Both the position numbers and the translations under genes were made by a program. The notes under the pieces are model-generated. The model had not been told where the DNA came from, ran no database searches, and saw only the letters and a list, made by a program, of their open reading frames with translations. From positions 186,001 through 250,000 of the forward strand of contig NZ_JAERRJ010000013.1 of assembly GCF_016741815.1 (NCBI RefSeq): DNA of 64,000 nucleotides, read 5' to 3'. Source of the stretch: Nocardia acididurans. Its GTDB lineage: Bacteria > Actinomycetota > Actinomycetes > Mycobacteriales > Mycobacteriaceae. Of the stretch, positions 51,307 through 60,248 are shown piece after piece (position 1 is the first letter of the stretch; each line of letters opens with the position of its first letter).

Positions 51307-51346
51307 GCTTGTTCTGCTCCTCGGCCCGATGCTCCGGAGTGTACAC

Positions 51347-51357
51347 TGTCTGGGACA
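51347..51357. promoter_or_regulatory. TGTCYSRGACA site 3
   Basis: TGTCTGGGACA inside ACTGTC-TGG-GACAGT, a perfect 6+6 inverted repeat (51345-51359). It lies midway between the divergent starts of SDR 1 and SDR 2, 41 bases from each. Confidence 0.75.
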
Positions 51358-51398
51358 GTAAGCGCCAGATATGGCTTGCGGGCCGCGAGGGGAACCCA

Positions 51399-52316
51399 AT
51401 GACAGGCTTCGAGCACGAAGTTGTCGTCGTCACCGGTGCGGGCGGCGGTATCGGCCGCGCGACCGCGCAGCGTTTCGCCCGTCGGGGCGCGGTCGTGGTC
51501 GTCGCCGACATCGACAAGGAGCGCGCCGATCAAACGGTCGAGACCATCAGCGAATGCGGCGGGGACGCAACACCTTACGCGGTGGATGTGGCCGACGGAA
51601 CGGCCATGGAGAGTTTCGCCGAGGATGTGCGCGCCGAGTTCGGCACGCCCCGGGTACTGGTGAACAATGCCGGATTCACCACGGCCGGACCGTTTCTCGA
51701 GCACTCACTCGAGGACTGGGAGCGGCTGCTGGGCGTGAACGTGTGGGGGCTGGTGCACGGCTCCACCTACTTCGGCCGGCAGATGGTGGAGTCCCGGCGC
51801 GGCGGCCGGATCATCAATGTCACCTCGGTGGCGGCCTTCGCGCCGATTCCGCTGAGCACCCCGTACTGCACCACCAAGGCCGCCGCGCAGATGCTCACCG
51901 AGGGCCTGCGGCTCGAATTCGCCGGTACCGGAGTGGGAGTCACCGCCATCTGCCCGGCCCTGGTCGACACCGGCATCTACGACGAGGGCGAGGTGGACGG
52001 TGCGGACGAGGCGGCCGTCGCGCGCACGCTGAGCATCTCGTCGCTGGCGCAGCGGTTCGTGGCGCACAGCCCCGACAGCATCGCGCGCACCATCGTGCGG
52101 GTGGCCGCGCGCAATCCGGCGGTGGTGCCGACGCCCATCGAGGCGCGGGCGCTGTACCTGGCCACCCGGGTGTCACCGGGCGGCGCGCGGCTGGCGGCGC
52201 GAGTCTTCCAGAACGACAGCATCACCGGGCTGCGCGGGCGGGTGCTGCCGCGGGTCCTGGAACGCGTCGACGCCTATCTGGAGAAGAAGCTGGAGCAGCG
52301 GGGGCCGTCGGACTGA
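51399..52316 (+). CDS. Short-chain dehydrogenase/reductase (SDR) 2
   Basis: 305 residues from the ATG at 51399, with a purine-rich GAGGGGAA upstream. Motifs are VVTGAGGGIGRATAQRFAR, VLVNNAGFTTAGP, INVTSVAAFAP and the active site TPYCTTKAAAQ (YxxxK intact). A C-terminal extension (RALYLATRVSPGGARLAARV) could contact membranes. It probably oxidises or reduces a hydroxyl/keto group on a lipid or steroid-like substrate, consistent with monooxygenases nearby. Confidence 0.9.
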   Translation: MTGFEHEVVVVTGAGGGIGRATAQRFARRGAVVVVADIDKERADQTVETISECGGDATPYAVDVADGTAMESFAEDVRAEFGTPRVLVNNAGFTTAGPFLEHSLEDWERLLGVNVWGLVHGSTYFGRQMVESRRGGRIINVTSVAAFAPIPLSTPYCTTKAAAQMLTEGLRLEFAGTGVGVTAICPALVDTGIYDEGEVDGADEAAVARTLSISSLAQRFVAHSPDSIARTIVRVAARNPAVVPTPIEARALYLATRVSPGGARLAARVFQNDSITGLRGRVLPRVLERVDAYLEKKLEQRGPSD

Positions 52317-52319
52317 GCG

Positions 52320-52354
52320 GAACGGCCCGGCCACCGAGGGGTGCCGGGCCGTTC
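52320..52354. terminator. Bidirectional terminator between SDR 2 and ketosynthase
   Basis: A perfect 12-bp stem (52320-52331 with 52343-52354) with an 11-base loop, located between two convergent stop codons. Confidence 0.7.
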
Positions 52355-52390
52355 GATCACCGTGCGCGGCAGTGCTTGTCGCGCCGGACG

Positions 52391-53647
52391 TCAGTATTTG
52401 CCGAACAGCACGGCGGCATTGTGCCCGCCGAACCCGAACGAGTTGTTCAGCACGAAGTCCACCTGCCCGTAGCGCGGCTTGGTGTGCACGACATCGAGAT
52501 CGATCTCCGGATCCTGATTGTCGAGGTTGAGCGTCGCCGGAATCACCTGATCGCGCAGGGTCAGCACCGACAGCACCGCCTCCAGCGCACCCACCGCGCC
52601 GACCGAATGCCCCAGCGCGGATTTCGGCGCGTACACCGCCGGATGGTTCCCGACGGCGGCCGCGATGCCCTTGGCCTCGGCCAGATCTCCGATGGTGGTG
52701 CCCGTGGCGTGCGCGTTGACCGAGTCGATCTCCTTGCGGCCCACCCCGGCGGTTTCGATGGCCCGCCGCATGGCCCGCGCACAGCCCAGCCCCTCCGGAT
52801 CGGGCGCCACCAGGTGGTATCCGTCCGCGGTGAGCCCGGCCCCCAGTAGTCGCGCCAACGGCACGGCCCCGCGCGCCAGCGCATGGTCCTCGGACTCGAC
52901 CAGCAGCAGGGCCGCGGCCTCGCCGAAGACGAATCCGTCCCGATCCCGGTCGAACGGGCGCGAGGCCCGTTCCGGATCGTCGATGCGCGAGCTCAGCGCC
53001 CGCGCCATCGTGAAGCCCGCTATCGCAACGGGATTGATGTAGCCCTCCACGCCGCCGGCCACGATCATGTCGGCTTCCCCGAGCACGATGGACCGCCACG
53101 CGTGCACCAGCGCCTCGCAGCCGGAGGCGCACGCGGACACCGGCGTCACCAGGCTCGCCCGCGCCCCGATCTCCAGTCCGACCACGCCGGATACGCCGTT
53201 GGGCATGCTCATGGGCACCGCGAACGGCGACACCTTGCGGTACCCGTTGCGCATGGCCTCGTTGGCGTCGACGATGGCGTCCGCGCCGCCGAGTCCGGTG
53301 CCGATGCACACGCCGAGCCGGTCCTTGTCCACCTCGGGCGTTCCGGCGTTGTCCCACAGGCGTTTTCCCATGGCGTACGACATCTGCTGCACATAGCACA
53401 TGCGCCGCTTGCGAATTCGATCCAGTTCCGTGGTCGGGTCGGCGACCAGTTTGCCGCCGATGCTGGGCGGCAGATCGGTGGCCGCGATCTCGGGATCGTC
53501 CAGGGCGCGGATACCGCTCGCGCCGGAAAGCAATCCCTGCCAGGTGCCTTCGGTATCGGGGGCGATCGAGGTGGTGATTTCCACCGCCGTGATCACCACA
53601 TTCCGGAATCCGCCGTACCGGGTGGAAAAGTTCTCCAGTGTTCGCAC
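52391..53647 (-). CDS. Beta-ketoacyl-ACP synthase II (KasA/FabF-like)
   Basis: 418 residues, the usual length. The catalytic triad is complete: Cys173 in SACASGCEAL, His313 in NAHATGTT and His347 in ALGHSVGAVG. The oxyanion and dimer blocks (DRDRDGFVFGEAAALLLVES) and the C-terminal NNSFGFGGHNA are also in place. It condenses malonyl-ACP with acyl-ACP. It lies outside the usual FAS-II operon; here it ends a run with a monooxygenase, an SRPBCC protein and a small protein (gaps of 15-18 bases), so it may extend a special acyl chain made by this cluster. Confidence 0.92.
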   Translation of the reverse strand: MRTLENFSTRYGGFRNVVITAVEITTSIAPDTEGTWQGLLSGASGIRALDDPEIAATDLPPSIGGKLVADPTTELDRIRKRRMCYVQQMSYAMGKRLWDNAGTPEVDKDRLGVCIGTGLGGADAIVDANEAMRNGYRKVSPFAVPMSMPNGVSGVVGLEIGARASLVTPVSACASGCEALVHAWRSIVLGEADMIVAGGVEGYINPVAIAGFTMARALSSRIDDPERASRPFDRDRDGFVFGEAAALLLVESEDHALARGAVPLARLLGAGLTADGYHLVAPDPEGLGCARAMRRAIETAGVGRKEIDSVNAHATGTTIGDLAEAKGIAAAVGNHPAVYAPKSALGHSVGAVGALEAVLSVLTLRDQVIPATLNLDNQDPEIDLDVVHTKPRYGQVDFVLNNSFGFGGHNAAVLFGKY

Positions 53648-53664
53648 TCAGTCAGTCCTCACTG

Positions 53665-53874
53665 TCAATCCCACAGGCTCGAGCATGGCAACGCCGGTAG
53701 ATCGGGGGAGACGTCGTTGTCTATCGTCGCGTGCATGGTGGGCGACCAGGTATCGAGCGCGGCAAGGAAATTGCGCGCCTGCGCCAGCGTAGCCCGAAAA
53801 TCGAGGACCAGCAGACCGGAGCGGACGCGCAGATGACATAGGCGATGCGATTCCGGCGGGTGGCGTGCGGACAT
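53665..53874 (-). CDS. Small protein between SRPBCC and ketosynthase genes
   Basis: 69 residues with GAGGACC upstream of the ATG at 53874. It fits tightly between neighbours (18 and 17 bases), which argues for a real gene. It contains RLCHLRVRSGLLVLDFRATL and AQARNFLAALDTWSPTMHAT and has no membrane segment. No family is recognised. Its position between a lipid-binding-fold protein and a ketosynthase suggests an accessory role, but nothing in the sequence shows it. Confidence 0.5.
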   Translation of the reverse strand: MSARHPPESHRLCHLRVRSGLLVLDFRATLAQARNFLAALDTWSPTMHATIDNDVSPDLPALPCSSLWD

Positions 53875-53892
53875 GGCTGGTCCTCGTTTCGA

Positions 53893-54492
53893 TCAGATTC
53901 GCGCCGCCAGACCCTTGATGCCGAGGGCGGCGAAGGGGCGGACGAACGGGGCGGTCCAGCGCAGCGGGACGAAGGCCCCGAACCGTGGGCGGAAGGCGAG
54001 AGTCCAGGTCAGCGTGGTTCCGGTCTCGGTTTCGGTGAGCTGGTAATCCTCGACGAAGGACCTGAGCACCAGGGGGACGGACGCTTTCGTGCCGGTGACG
54101 CTCAACCGGCTACCCGGGTTCATGATCACCACGCGCTCCTCGGCCGCCACCACCGTGCCGTCGAAGGTGCGCAGCGCGCCTTCCCGCCGGAAGTCGTCGC
54201 GATACCGAATACCGTTGATCAGCGGAATCCAGGAAAAGGTGCCGTTGAGTTGTAATGCGTCCCAAACCTTGTGCGGCGGATACGGGAATTCCCGTGCCGC
54301 GGTGACCGCGAAAGTCGCTCCCTCGGTGAGAAACTCGTCGACGAATTCCGCCGCGATCGGTCGTAGTTCATAGCCTCCTCCTGCCAGCGCCTTCTTGGTC
54401 CAGGACCGCATGACCAGCAAGGCTGTTCCGGCGGCGATGGCTCCGAGAACGACGACAACGGCCGCGACGATGACAATGGCGGTCAGATTCAC
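53893..54492 (-). CDS. Membrane-anchored SRPBCC-family protein
   Basis: 199 residues from GTG 54492. An N-terminal helix, AIVIVAAVVVVLGAIAAGTA, anchors it. Then comes a polyketide-cyclase/START-like domain: FAVTAAREFPYPPHKVWDAL, SWIPLINGIRYRDDFRREGA and VPLVLRSFVEDYQLTETETG. The hydrophobic pocket would bind a lipid or aromatic product. It is 15 bases downstream of monooxygenase 2 in the same unit. Confidence 0.75.
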   Translation of the reverse strand: MNLTAIVIVAAVVVVLGAIAAGTALLVMRSWTKKALAGGGYELRPIAAEFVDEFLTEGATFAVTAAREFPYPPHKVWDALQLNGTFSWIPLINGIRYRDDFRREGALRTFDGTVVAAEERVVIMNPGSRLSVTGTKASVPLVLRSFVEDYQLTETETGTTLTWTLAFRPRFGAFVPLRWTAPFVRPFAALGIKGLAARI

Positions 54493-54507
54493 AGAGGCGC
54501 TTCTTTC

Positions 54508-56055
54508 TCATGGTTTCCGGCTGAATGCGTAGTCGTCGAAGGGGAAGTGCCGGTTGGCGTGGCGGGCCGCGAAGAAGCCCGAGGGGCGGATGTAGGTGGT
54601 GTCGCCCTGGGAGTTGCGGTAGTAGGTGGGCACGTGGGCGTTGAGTTCAGCCAGGTAGTAGCGCAGTGCGGCGGCCCTGCGGTGGACGCGGGCGTGGTAG
54701 GCGTCGTGGACCTCCTGCCGGACCTCCATGGTGGTGGCCCCGCGGCGGACGGCCTCGCGGATGGCGCGCACGGCGTGATCGGCGGTCATCTCGACGAAGG
54801 CGTGCCAGCCGGAGCCGGTCCAGGAGTAGGGGCCGACGAGCGTCCAGCGGTTGGGCAGGCCGGGCACCGACACGCTCTGGTACGCCTGCAGGCCGTATTC
54901 GGTCCAGAACTTGCCGAGGTCGAATCCGTTGCGCCCCACAATGGTTCCGGGCCGGTAGGTCTCGGGATCGGAGAAGACCTCGTACCCGGTCGCCAGGACG
55001 ATCATGTCCGCGTCGTGGTCGACGCCGTCGACGGTGCGGATGCCGTATTCGGTGACGCGCTCGATGGGCTCGGTCACCAGCGCGACGTTCGGCCGGTTGA
55101 AGGCGAGCAGATAGCCGGTGGAGATGGTGGGGCGTTTGGCGATCGGACCGTGCGTGGGGGTGAGGCGGTCGGCGGTGTCCCTGTCGCGCACCATCATTCG
55201 CAGATAGCGGCGGTAGCCGGCGATGGCGGCCCGGTCGAACGCCCGCATGACGGGTTTCGCCGACCACAGCGGTGCGGCCGTGCCCACCCGCAGGACCAGG
55301 TCCACGCCGGCGAGTACGACGCCGTGGCCGAGGGCCACCAGGCCGGGAACGGCGAGCAGGCGCTGCACCGCGGCGGGCACGGTGACATCCGGTTTCGGCG
55401 CACACCACACCGGTGTCCGTTGGAAGACCTCGAGATTCGCGACCTGCGCGCAGATGGCGGGCACGATCTGCACCGAGCTGGCGCCGGTGCCGATGACGGC
55501 CACCCGCTGACCGGCATGGTCGTAGCCGTGGTCCCAATCCGACGGGCGCTGGATCCGGCCGCGGAATGTGGCGAGCCCGGGGATGCCGGGATCGTCCTTG
55601 GGGCGGATGAACGCGCCGACCGCGCTGATCACGAAACGCGCGGTGACAGTGGACCCGTCGGCCAGGTGCAGCACCCACAGCTCGCGCTCGTCGTCCCATT
55701 CCTCGCGCAGTACCTCGGTGTGGAAGCGCAGGTGCGGGTACAGCCCGAAGCGCCGCGCCACGTCCATGTGGTACTGCCGGACCTCCGCGCCGTACGGAAA
55801 CACTCTGCTCCAGTTCGGGTTTCGTGCGAAGGAGTACTGGTAGGCGACGCCGGGGATGTCCACCCCGAGTCCGGGGTAGTGGTTCTCGTGCCAGCTTCCG
55901 CCCACCTCGTCGGCGCGTTCGAGGATGATGAAGTCCTCGAGTCCGGACTTCTTCAGTTTGACGCCGGCGGCGATCCCGCCCGGTCCCGCGCCGATCACCG
56001 CGGTGGTGACATCGGGGGTGTCGGGGTCGGTATGGGAGGTGTGCGCGAGGGTCAT
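54508..56055 (-). CDS. Flavin-dependent Baeyer-Villiger-like monooxygenase 2
   Basis: 515 residues. The FAD fold is TAVIGAGPGGIAAGVKL. The NADPH fold is VIGTGASSVQIVPAI, and a late VLATGYEVFSDPE is the ATG-type motif. The fingerprint region reads FRGRIQRPSDWD, so the His of FxGxxxHxxxWD is replaced by Arg. Overall similarity to monooxygenase 1 is clear along the length. The substitution could mean altered activity, for example an NADPH oxidase or N/S-oxygenase. It heads a four-gene unit ending in the ketosynthase. Two operator-like sites lie upstream (56121-56154). Confidence 0.88.
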   Translation of the reverse strand: MTLAHTSHTDPDTPDVTTAVIGAGPGGIAAGVKLKKSGLEDFIILERADEVGGSWHENHYPGLGVDIPGVAYQYSFARNPNWSRVFPYGAEVRQYHMDVARRFGLYPHLRFHTEVLREEWDDERELWVLHLADGSTVTARFVISAVGAFIRPKDDPGIPGLATFRGRIQRPSDWDHGYDHAGQRVAVIGTGASSVQIVPAICAQVANLEVFQRTPVWCAPKPDVTVPAAVQRLLAVPGLVALGHGVVLAGVDLVLRVGTAAPLWSAKPVMRAFDRAAIAGYRRYLRMMVRDRDTADRLTPTHGPIAKRPTISTGYLLAFNRPNVALVTEPIERVTEYGIRTVDGVDHDADMIVLATGYEVFSDPETYRPGTIVGRNGFDLGKFWTEYGLQAYQSVSVPGLPNRWTLVGPYSWTGSGWHAFVEMTADHAVRAIREAVRRGATTMEVRQEVHDAYHARVHRRAAALRYYLAELNAHVPTYYRNSQGDTTYIRPSGFFAARHANRHFPFDDYAFSRKP

Positions 56056-56120
56056 GGCTGCGCCCTTCGATCCGGCGGGCTGATGCGCGTCCCGGCGGGG
56101 CCGCGCTGCCCCAGAACTAT

Positions 56121-56131
56121 CGTCCCAGACA
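56121..56131. promoter_or_regulatory. TGTCYSRGACA site 4a
   Basis: CGTCCCAGACA (first base differs), 66 bases upstream of monooxygenase 2. It is paired with site 4b only 12 bases away. Confidence 0.6.
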
Positions 56132-56143
56132 GTCTAGCTCAGC

Positions 56144-56154
56144 TGTCTGGGACA
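56144..56154. promoter_or_regulatory. TGTCYSRGACA site 4b
   Basis: TGTCTGGGACA, 39 bases upstream of the SDR/ligase fusion start. Centres of 4a and 4b are 23 bases apart, about two helical turns. Together they span the divergent promoter. Confidence 0.7.
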
Positions 56155-56192
56155 TCGTACTCTCGGTGGCAGGGCATCACCGAGGAGGAACA

Positions 56193-58817
56193 ATGACCGT
56201 TGCGCTCCCCAGGTCCATCCGGCTGCTGGCCGGGGCCGCGAGTCCGGGCATCGCCGACCGGCGGCTGGAACCGGCGGTCCACGGCCGGATCGTGCTGGTG
56301 ACCGGCGCGTCCTCCGGTGTCGGCTGGGAGACCGCGCTGCGGCTGGCCCGCGCCGGCGCGATCGTGCTCGCGGTGGCCCGGCGGGCGACCCTGCTCGACG
56401 ATCTGCGCGAGCGCGCCGCCGCGGCGGGCGGCGTAGTGCATCCGTATCCGGCCGATCTCTCGGATATGGACGCCTGCGCACAGCTGGCGCGGCGGGTGCT
56501 CGTCGACCACGGGCACGTCGACGTCCTGGTCTGCAATGCGGGCAAATCGATCCGGCGCTGGCTCACCGACTCCTACGACCGCTTCGACAACTTCGAGGAC
56601 ACCGCCCTGGTGAACTACCTCGGACCGGTCCGGTTGATCATGGCTCTGCTGCCGTCCATGCGGGCGCGCGGACAGGGGCACATCGTCAATGTCGCCACCG
56701 CGGGCGTGCACATGCCGGCCGTGGAGTGGACCGCCTACATCGCCTCCAAGAACGCCCTCGCCACCTGGTTGCGCGGTGCGGGCCCGGAACTGCGCGCCGA
56801 CGGCATCACCACCACCAGCATCCACCTGCAACTGGTCATGTCACCCATGCTCGGCCCGTTCCGCGTGTACCGCTACGGACAGCTCGTGGGCATGCGGCCC
56901 GAGGAGGCCGCCGGCATGGTGTGCCGGGCGATCGTGGACCGGCCCTTGGCGATTCGGCCCTGGTGGGAGCGCGCGGGCGTGCCGATGATGTACGCGCTGG
57001 AGAACTTCCGTGCCGTCGAGAACGCCAAGACGCTGTATGTGAAGCTCGCCAATCCGGCGTCGCGGCCCGGCGGCCGGGCCGGTGCGGCCATCGAAATCGT
57101 CGAGGGCACAGCGCATTTCCTCGACGATCTGGTCGGGCAGGTGGGCGAGGGCTACCGCGCCCGGCTGCATCGCGTGCTGCCGCGGCCCGCCCGGCTGCCG
57201 CACACCGTGGCCGCCCTGCGCGGCGGTGTGGCGCTGTCCACCCTGCTCGCGCTGTTCGCCGTGCGCTTCCCGGACCGGGCGGCCGTCATCGACGATTTCG
57301 GTGAGATATCCGCCTGGGACCTGAACGATCGGGTCGAAAAGCTCGCCGCCGCAATGCGACAGCGCTGGGGGCTGGGCCGGGGCAACCGGGTGGGCGTGCT
57401 GTGCCGCAATCACCGCGGCTTCGTGGAGGCGTTGCTCGCGGGTGCGCGGCTGTCCGCCGACGTGGTTCCGCTCAACTACGGATTCGCGGGCCCGCAACTG
57501 GGCGAGGTGCTGCGGCGTGAACGCGTGGACCTGGTCTGCTACGACGCGGAATTCCATGCGGCACTGACGACTTCGGGCTACACCGGGCATCGCCTGGTGG
57601 TGCGGACCGGGGCCGACGAGCACGGGGTCACCCGGTTGCGCGAACCGGTGGCCAGCCCGACCGTGCGGGATCTCCTCGCGCAGCAGCTGCCGCCCGTGCG
57701 CACCGTCGGCTACGGCGCGACGATCGTGATCCTCACCGGCGGCACCACGGGCGTGCCCAAGGGCGCGCCCCGGCAGCTGTCGCTGCGCGAGCTGGTGCCG
57801 TACGCGCGGCGGCTGCATCCGCGAATGCTGCGGGCGCTCACCGAGATTCCGCGACTCTCGCCCATCCCGCGCGTCGGCAATCCCATGATCATCGCACCGC
57901 CGCTGCATCACGCGTACGGGCTGCTCGCCATGCTGGCCGCTTTGGCGCTGGGCTCGCCGATCATCGTGCGCCGCAGGTTCGATGCCGAACAGACGCTCGC
58001 CGATATCGAGCGGCACAGCGTCAATATCGCCTGCCTGGTCCCGACGATGATCAAGCGAATCATGGACCTGCCGCCCGAGATTCGCCGGGACTACAACTGC
58101 TCGACCCTGCAGGCGGTCCCGTGCGGCGCGGCCCCGCTGCCGCCGCGGCTGGGCACGGAGTTCATGGACGAATTCGGTGATGTGCTGTTCAACGGCTATG
58201 GCTCCACCGAGATCGGACCCGGGGCGGTGGCCACCCCGGCGGATCTGCGCGCGGCCCCCGGCACGGTCGGCTTCCCGCCGAAGGGGCTGGTGGATATTCG
58301 GATCGTCGACGCCGAGGGCCGCGACGTGCGGCCGGGGGAGAGCGGGCGCATCGTGAACCGCAATCCGGTCGTATTCCGCGGCTACAGCGGCGGCGGCCGG
58401 AAGGAGGTATTGCCCGGCGGCTATATGGATTCCGGCGATATCGGCCATTTCGACTCCGCCGGAAGGCTTTTCATCGACGGCAGGTCCGACGACATGATCG
58501 TCTCGGGTGGCGAGAACGTCTTCCCGCAGGAGGTCGAGGAGCACATCCTGAGCCATCCGGAGGTGGCCGACGCCGGAGCCGTCGGCGTACCCGATGACGA
58601 ATTCGGTCAGCGCCTGGCCGCTTTCGTGGTCCGCAAACCCGGTACCGAGGTGACCGGCGACGAGATCCGCGCGTTCGTGCGCGGTGGACTGGCCAATTAC
58701 AAGGTGCCGCGCGAGGTCGTGTTCGTGGCTGAACTGCCGCGCAGCACCACCGGCAAACTCCGGCGCGCGCAATTGCTCACCCTCGCCGCGACGGCCGGTA
58801 TTCGCACAGCGAGCTGA
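56193..58817 (+). CDS. SDR / acyl-CoA synthetase fusion protein
   Basis: 874 residues from the ATG at 56193 with GAGGAGGAA upstream. Residues about 30-285 are an SDR: TGASSGVG at 37-44, NAG at 115-117, and AYIASK with Tyr182 and Lys186. The catalytic Ser position holds Thr169. From about residue 345 an adenylate-forming ligase begins: ILTGGTTGVPKGAP near 512, FNGYGSTEIGPG near 669, GYMDSGDIGHFDS near 746 and the catalytic Lys in PRSTTGKLRR near 855. One frame covers both, with no stop or shift. It could oxidise or reduce an acyl substrate and activate it to the CoA ester. Confidence 0.88.
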   Translation: MTVALPRSIRLLAGAASPGIADRRLEPAVHGRIVLVTGASSGVGWETALRLARAGAIVLAVARRATLLDDLRERAAAAGGVVHPYPADLSDMDACAQLARRVLVDHGHVDVLVCNAGKSIRRWLTDSYDRFDNFEDTALVNYLGPVRLIMALLPSMRARGQGHIVNVATAGVHMPAVEWTAYIASKNALATWLRGAGPELRADGITTTSIHLQLVMSPMLGPFRVYRYGQLVGMRPEEAAGMVCRAIVDRPLAIRPWWERAGVPMMYALENFRAVENAKTLYVKLANPASRPGGRAGAAIEIVEGTAHFLDDLVGQVGEGYRARLHRVLPRPARLPHTVAALRGGVALSTLLALFAVRFPDRAAVIDDFGEISAWDLNDRVEKLAAAMRQRWGLGRGNRVGVLCRNHRGFVEALLAGARLSADVVPLNYGFAGPQLGEVLRRERVDLVCYDAEFHAALTTSGYTGHRLVVRTGADEHGVTRLREPVASPTVRDLLAQQLPPVRTVGYGATIVILTGGTTGVPKGAPRQLSLRELVPYARRLHPRMLRALTEIPRLSPIPRVGNPMIIAPPLHHAYGLLAMLAALALGSPIIVRRRFDAEQTLADIERHSVNIACLVPTMIKRIMDLPPEIRRDYNCSTLQAVPCGAAPLPPRLGTEFMDEFGDVLFNGYGSTEIGPGAVATPADLRAAPGTVGFPPKGLVDIRIVDAEGRDVRPGESGRIVNRNPVVFRGYSGGGRKEVLPGGYMDSGDIGHFDSAGRLFIDGRSDDMIVSGGENVFPQEVEEHILSHPEVADAGAVGVPDDEFGQRLAAFVVRKPGTEVTGDEIRAFVRGGLANYKVPREVVFVAELPRSTTGKLRRAQLLTLAATAGIRTAS

Positions 58818-58880
58818 CCGGCGGAGCGTCAGCCCGCTCGACAACCACGCGGCCGGGAATTTCGAGTTAGCCGTGGAATA

Positions 58881-58919
58881 GCGGATACGATGCCAAGAGG
58901 TATCGGAGTTCGTATCCGC
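58881..58919. promoter_or_regulatory. Inverted repeat upstream of lipoprotein gene
   Basis: GCGGATACG (58881-58889) and CGTATCCGC (58911-58919) are perfectly complementary with 21 bases between. It lies 23 bases before the ATG at 58943. It may be an operator pair or a 5'-leader hairpin. Confidence 0.45.
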
Positions 58920-58942
58920 CCCACCACTCGTGAGGATCTGGC

Positions 58943-59548
58943 ATGGGATTCGCGCGTCCACACCCCGCCCGCACCACGACGACGCTTGCGGTAGCCGCCG
59001 TCGCGGTGCTGGCGGCGGGCTGCGGATCCGAGCCCGACAGCGCCCCGGCCGCGCAACCGACCACGACCACCCTCGCCCCGGGCCAGACCGACTGCCTCGC
59101 CGGAGCCCGCGAGATCACCGCACTGCGGCCCACCTTCGACCAGCTCACCGAGCGGGTGCAGGGCATCAGCGCGGCGGCGGGACGCAACGATCTCCCCGAT
59201 ATCCGGCAGCGCACCGCCGACGGCGCGCGGCTGGCGCAGGAGATCGTCACGGGGGTCGACGCGAGCGTCGCCGGTATGCGACCGGCCATCGCGCGCGACG
59301 CGTTCGCGGCGATATCTGTCTCCGCCGGGCAGGTGCGCGATGCGCTGCACGGACTCGAAGCGGCCCTGGACGCGCCCGCGACGGCCGATCAGGTCGGCCG
59401 GGCGCTCGACGAATCCTTCGCCGGGCTCAATCATTCGATGCTGGTGATGACCGTGGCCTGCCCGATCTCCTACGGCTCACAGATCCGGACCGAAACGGCC
59501 ACGCCCTCCGGTACGGCCACTTCCGCGCCGAGTACGACGGGACGGTGA
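58943..59548 (+). CDS. Lipoprotein of unknown function
   Basis: 201 residues. The signal peptide ends in VLAAGCGS (lipobox AAGC). A Thr/Pro linker follows, then a mostly helical domain (REITALRPTFDQLTERVQGI, QRTADGARLAQEIVTGVDAS) with two Cys (TDCLAG and VACPIS) that may be bonded. The tail is Thr/Ser-rich. It is 7 bases upstream of the DsbA-like gene on the same strand, so both are probably cotranscribed and act outside the membrane. Confidence 0.75.
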   Translation: MGFARPHPARTTTTLAVAAVAVLAAGCGSEPDSAPAAQPTTTTLAPGQTDCLAGAREITALRPTFDQLTERVQGISAAAGRNDLPDIRQRTADGARLAQEIVTGVDASVAGMRPAIARDAFAAISVSAGQVRDALHGLEAALDAPATADQVGRALDESFAGLNHSMLVMTVACPISYGSQIRTETATPSGTATSAPSTTGR

Positions 59549-59555
59549 CTCGCCG

Positions 59556-60248
59556 ATGAGCGCACGTGACAGGTTGTCCACCCGGCTCACCGCGGCGGTC
59601 GCGGTCCTGCTGTTGATCGTGGTCGCGGGAATCGTGTGGGCGGTGTCGAAAGCCGCGCGGGACAAGGACTCCGGCGCGGCCGACCGGGAACGAGCAGCGC
59701 TCGCCGCCGGGCCCGCGCCCTTCGAATCCGGCCGGCTGCGCTTCGGGGATCCCGCGGCCCCGGTCACCCTCGTGCTGATCGAGGATTTCCAGTGCCCGTT
59801 GTGCAAGAGTCTCGACACCGTCTCCGGCGCGACCATCGACGCCGCGGTGGAGGACGGGAAAGCCGCCATCGAATACGACATCGTGGCGGTGCTGGACGCG
59901 GAATCCACGACCGAGTACTCCTCGCGCGCGGCCAATGCGAGCGTCTGCGTGGCGGTGGCGGACAAGGAGAAATGGCGGGCCTTCCGCGCGCTCGCCTTCC
60001 AGCGGCAGCCGGCGACCGGCAGCGCGGGGCTGGGCGATGCCGAATTGATCGACCTGGCTCGGCAGGCGGGGGTCGTCGATCCGGGGCTCGACGAATGCGT
60101 AACCGCAAGGCGGCACCGGGATTTCGTCGCGGCGCACACTCGCGCGGATGTCGCGGGCGGCCTGCTGCGCGTTCCGATGCTGCTGGCCGACGGTACCGAG
60201 GTGGTCAGCCCGACGCCGGAAGGTATTACGGCCGCGGTGAAACGCTGA
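59556..60248 (+). CDS. DsbA-family membrane-anchored thioredoxin-fold protein
   Basis: 230 residues. One N-terminal helix (AAVAVLLLIVVAGIVWAV) anchors it. The thioredoxin fold starts near residue 66 and carries CPLC (Cys80, Cys83) in LIEDFQCPLCKSL, as in actinobacterial DsbA/DSBA-like oxidoreductases. The second Cys pair is VCVAVADKEK and DECVTARR. A cis-Pro lies in LLRVPMLLADG. It forms or isomerises disulfides in exported proteins; the Cys-bearing lipoprotein upstream is a possible partner. Its 3' end overlaps the convergent gene by 23 bases. Confidence 0.88.
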   Translation: MSARDRLSTRLTAAVAVLLLIVVAGIVWAVSKAARDKDSGAADRERAALAAGPAPFESGRLRFGDPAAPVTLVLIEDFQCPLCKSLDTVSGATIDAAVEDGKAAIEYDIVAVLDAESTTEYSSRAANASVCVAVADKEKWRAFRALAFQRQPATGSAGLGDAELIDLARQAGVVDPGLDECVTARRHRDFVAAHTRADVAGGLLRVPMLLADGTEVVSPTPEGITAAVKR

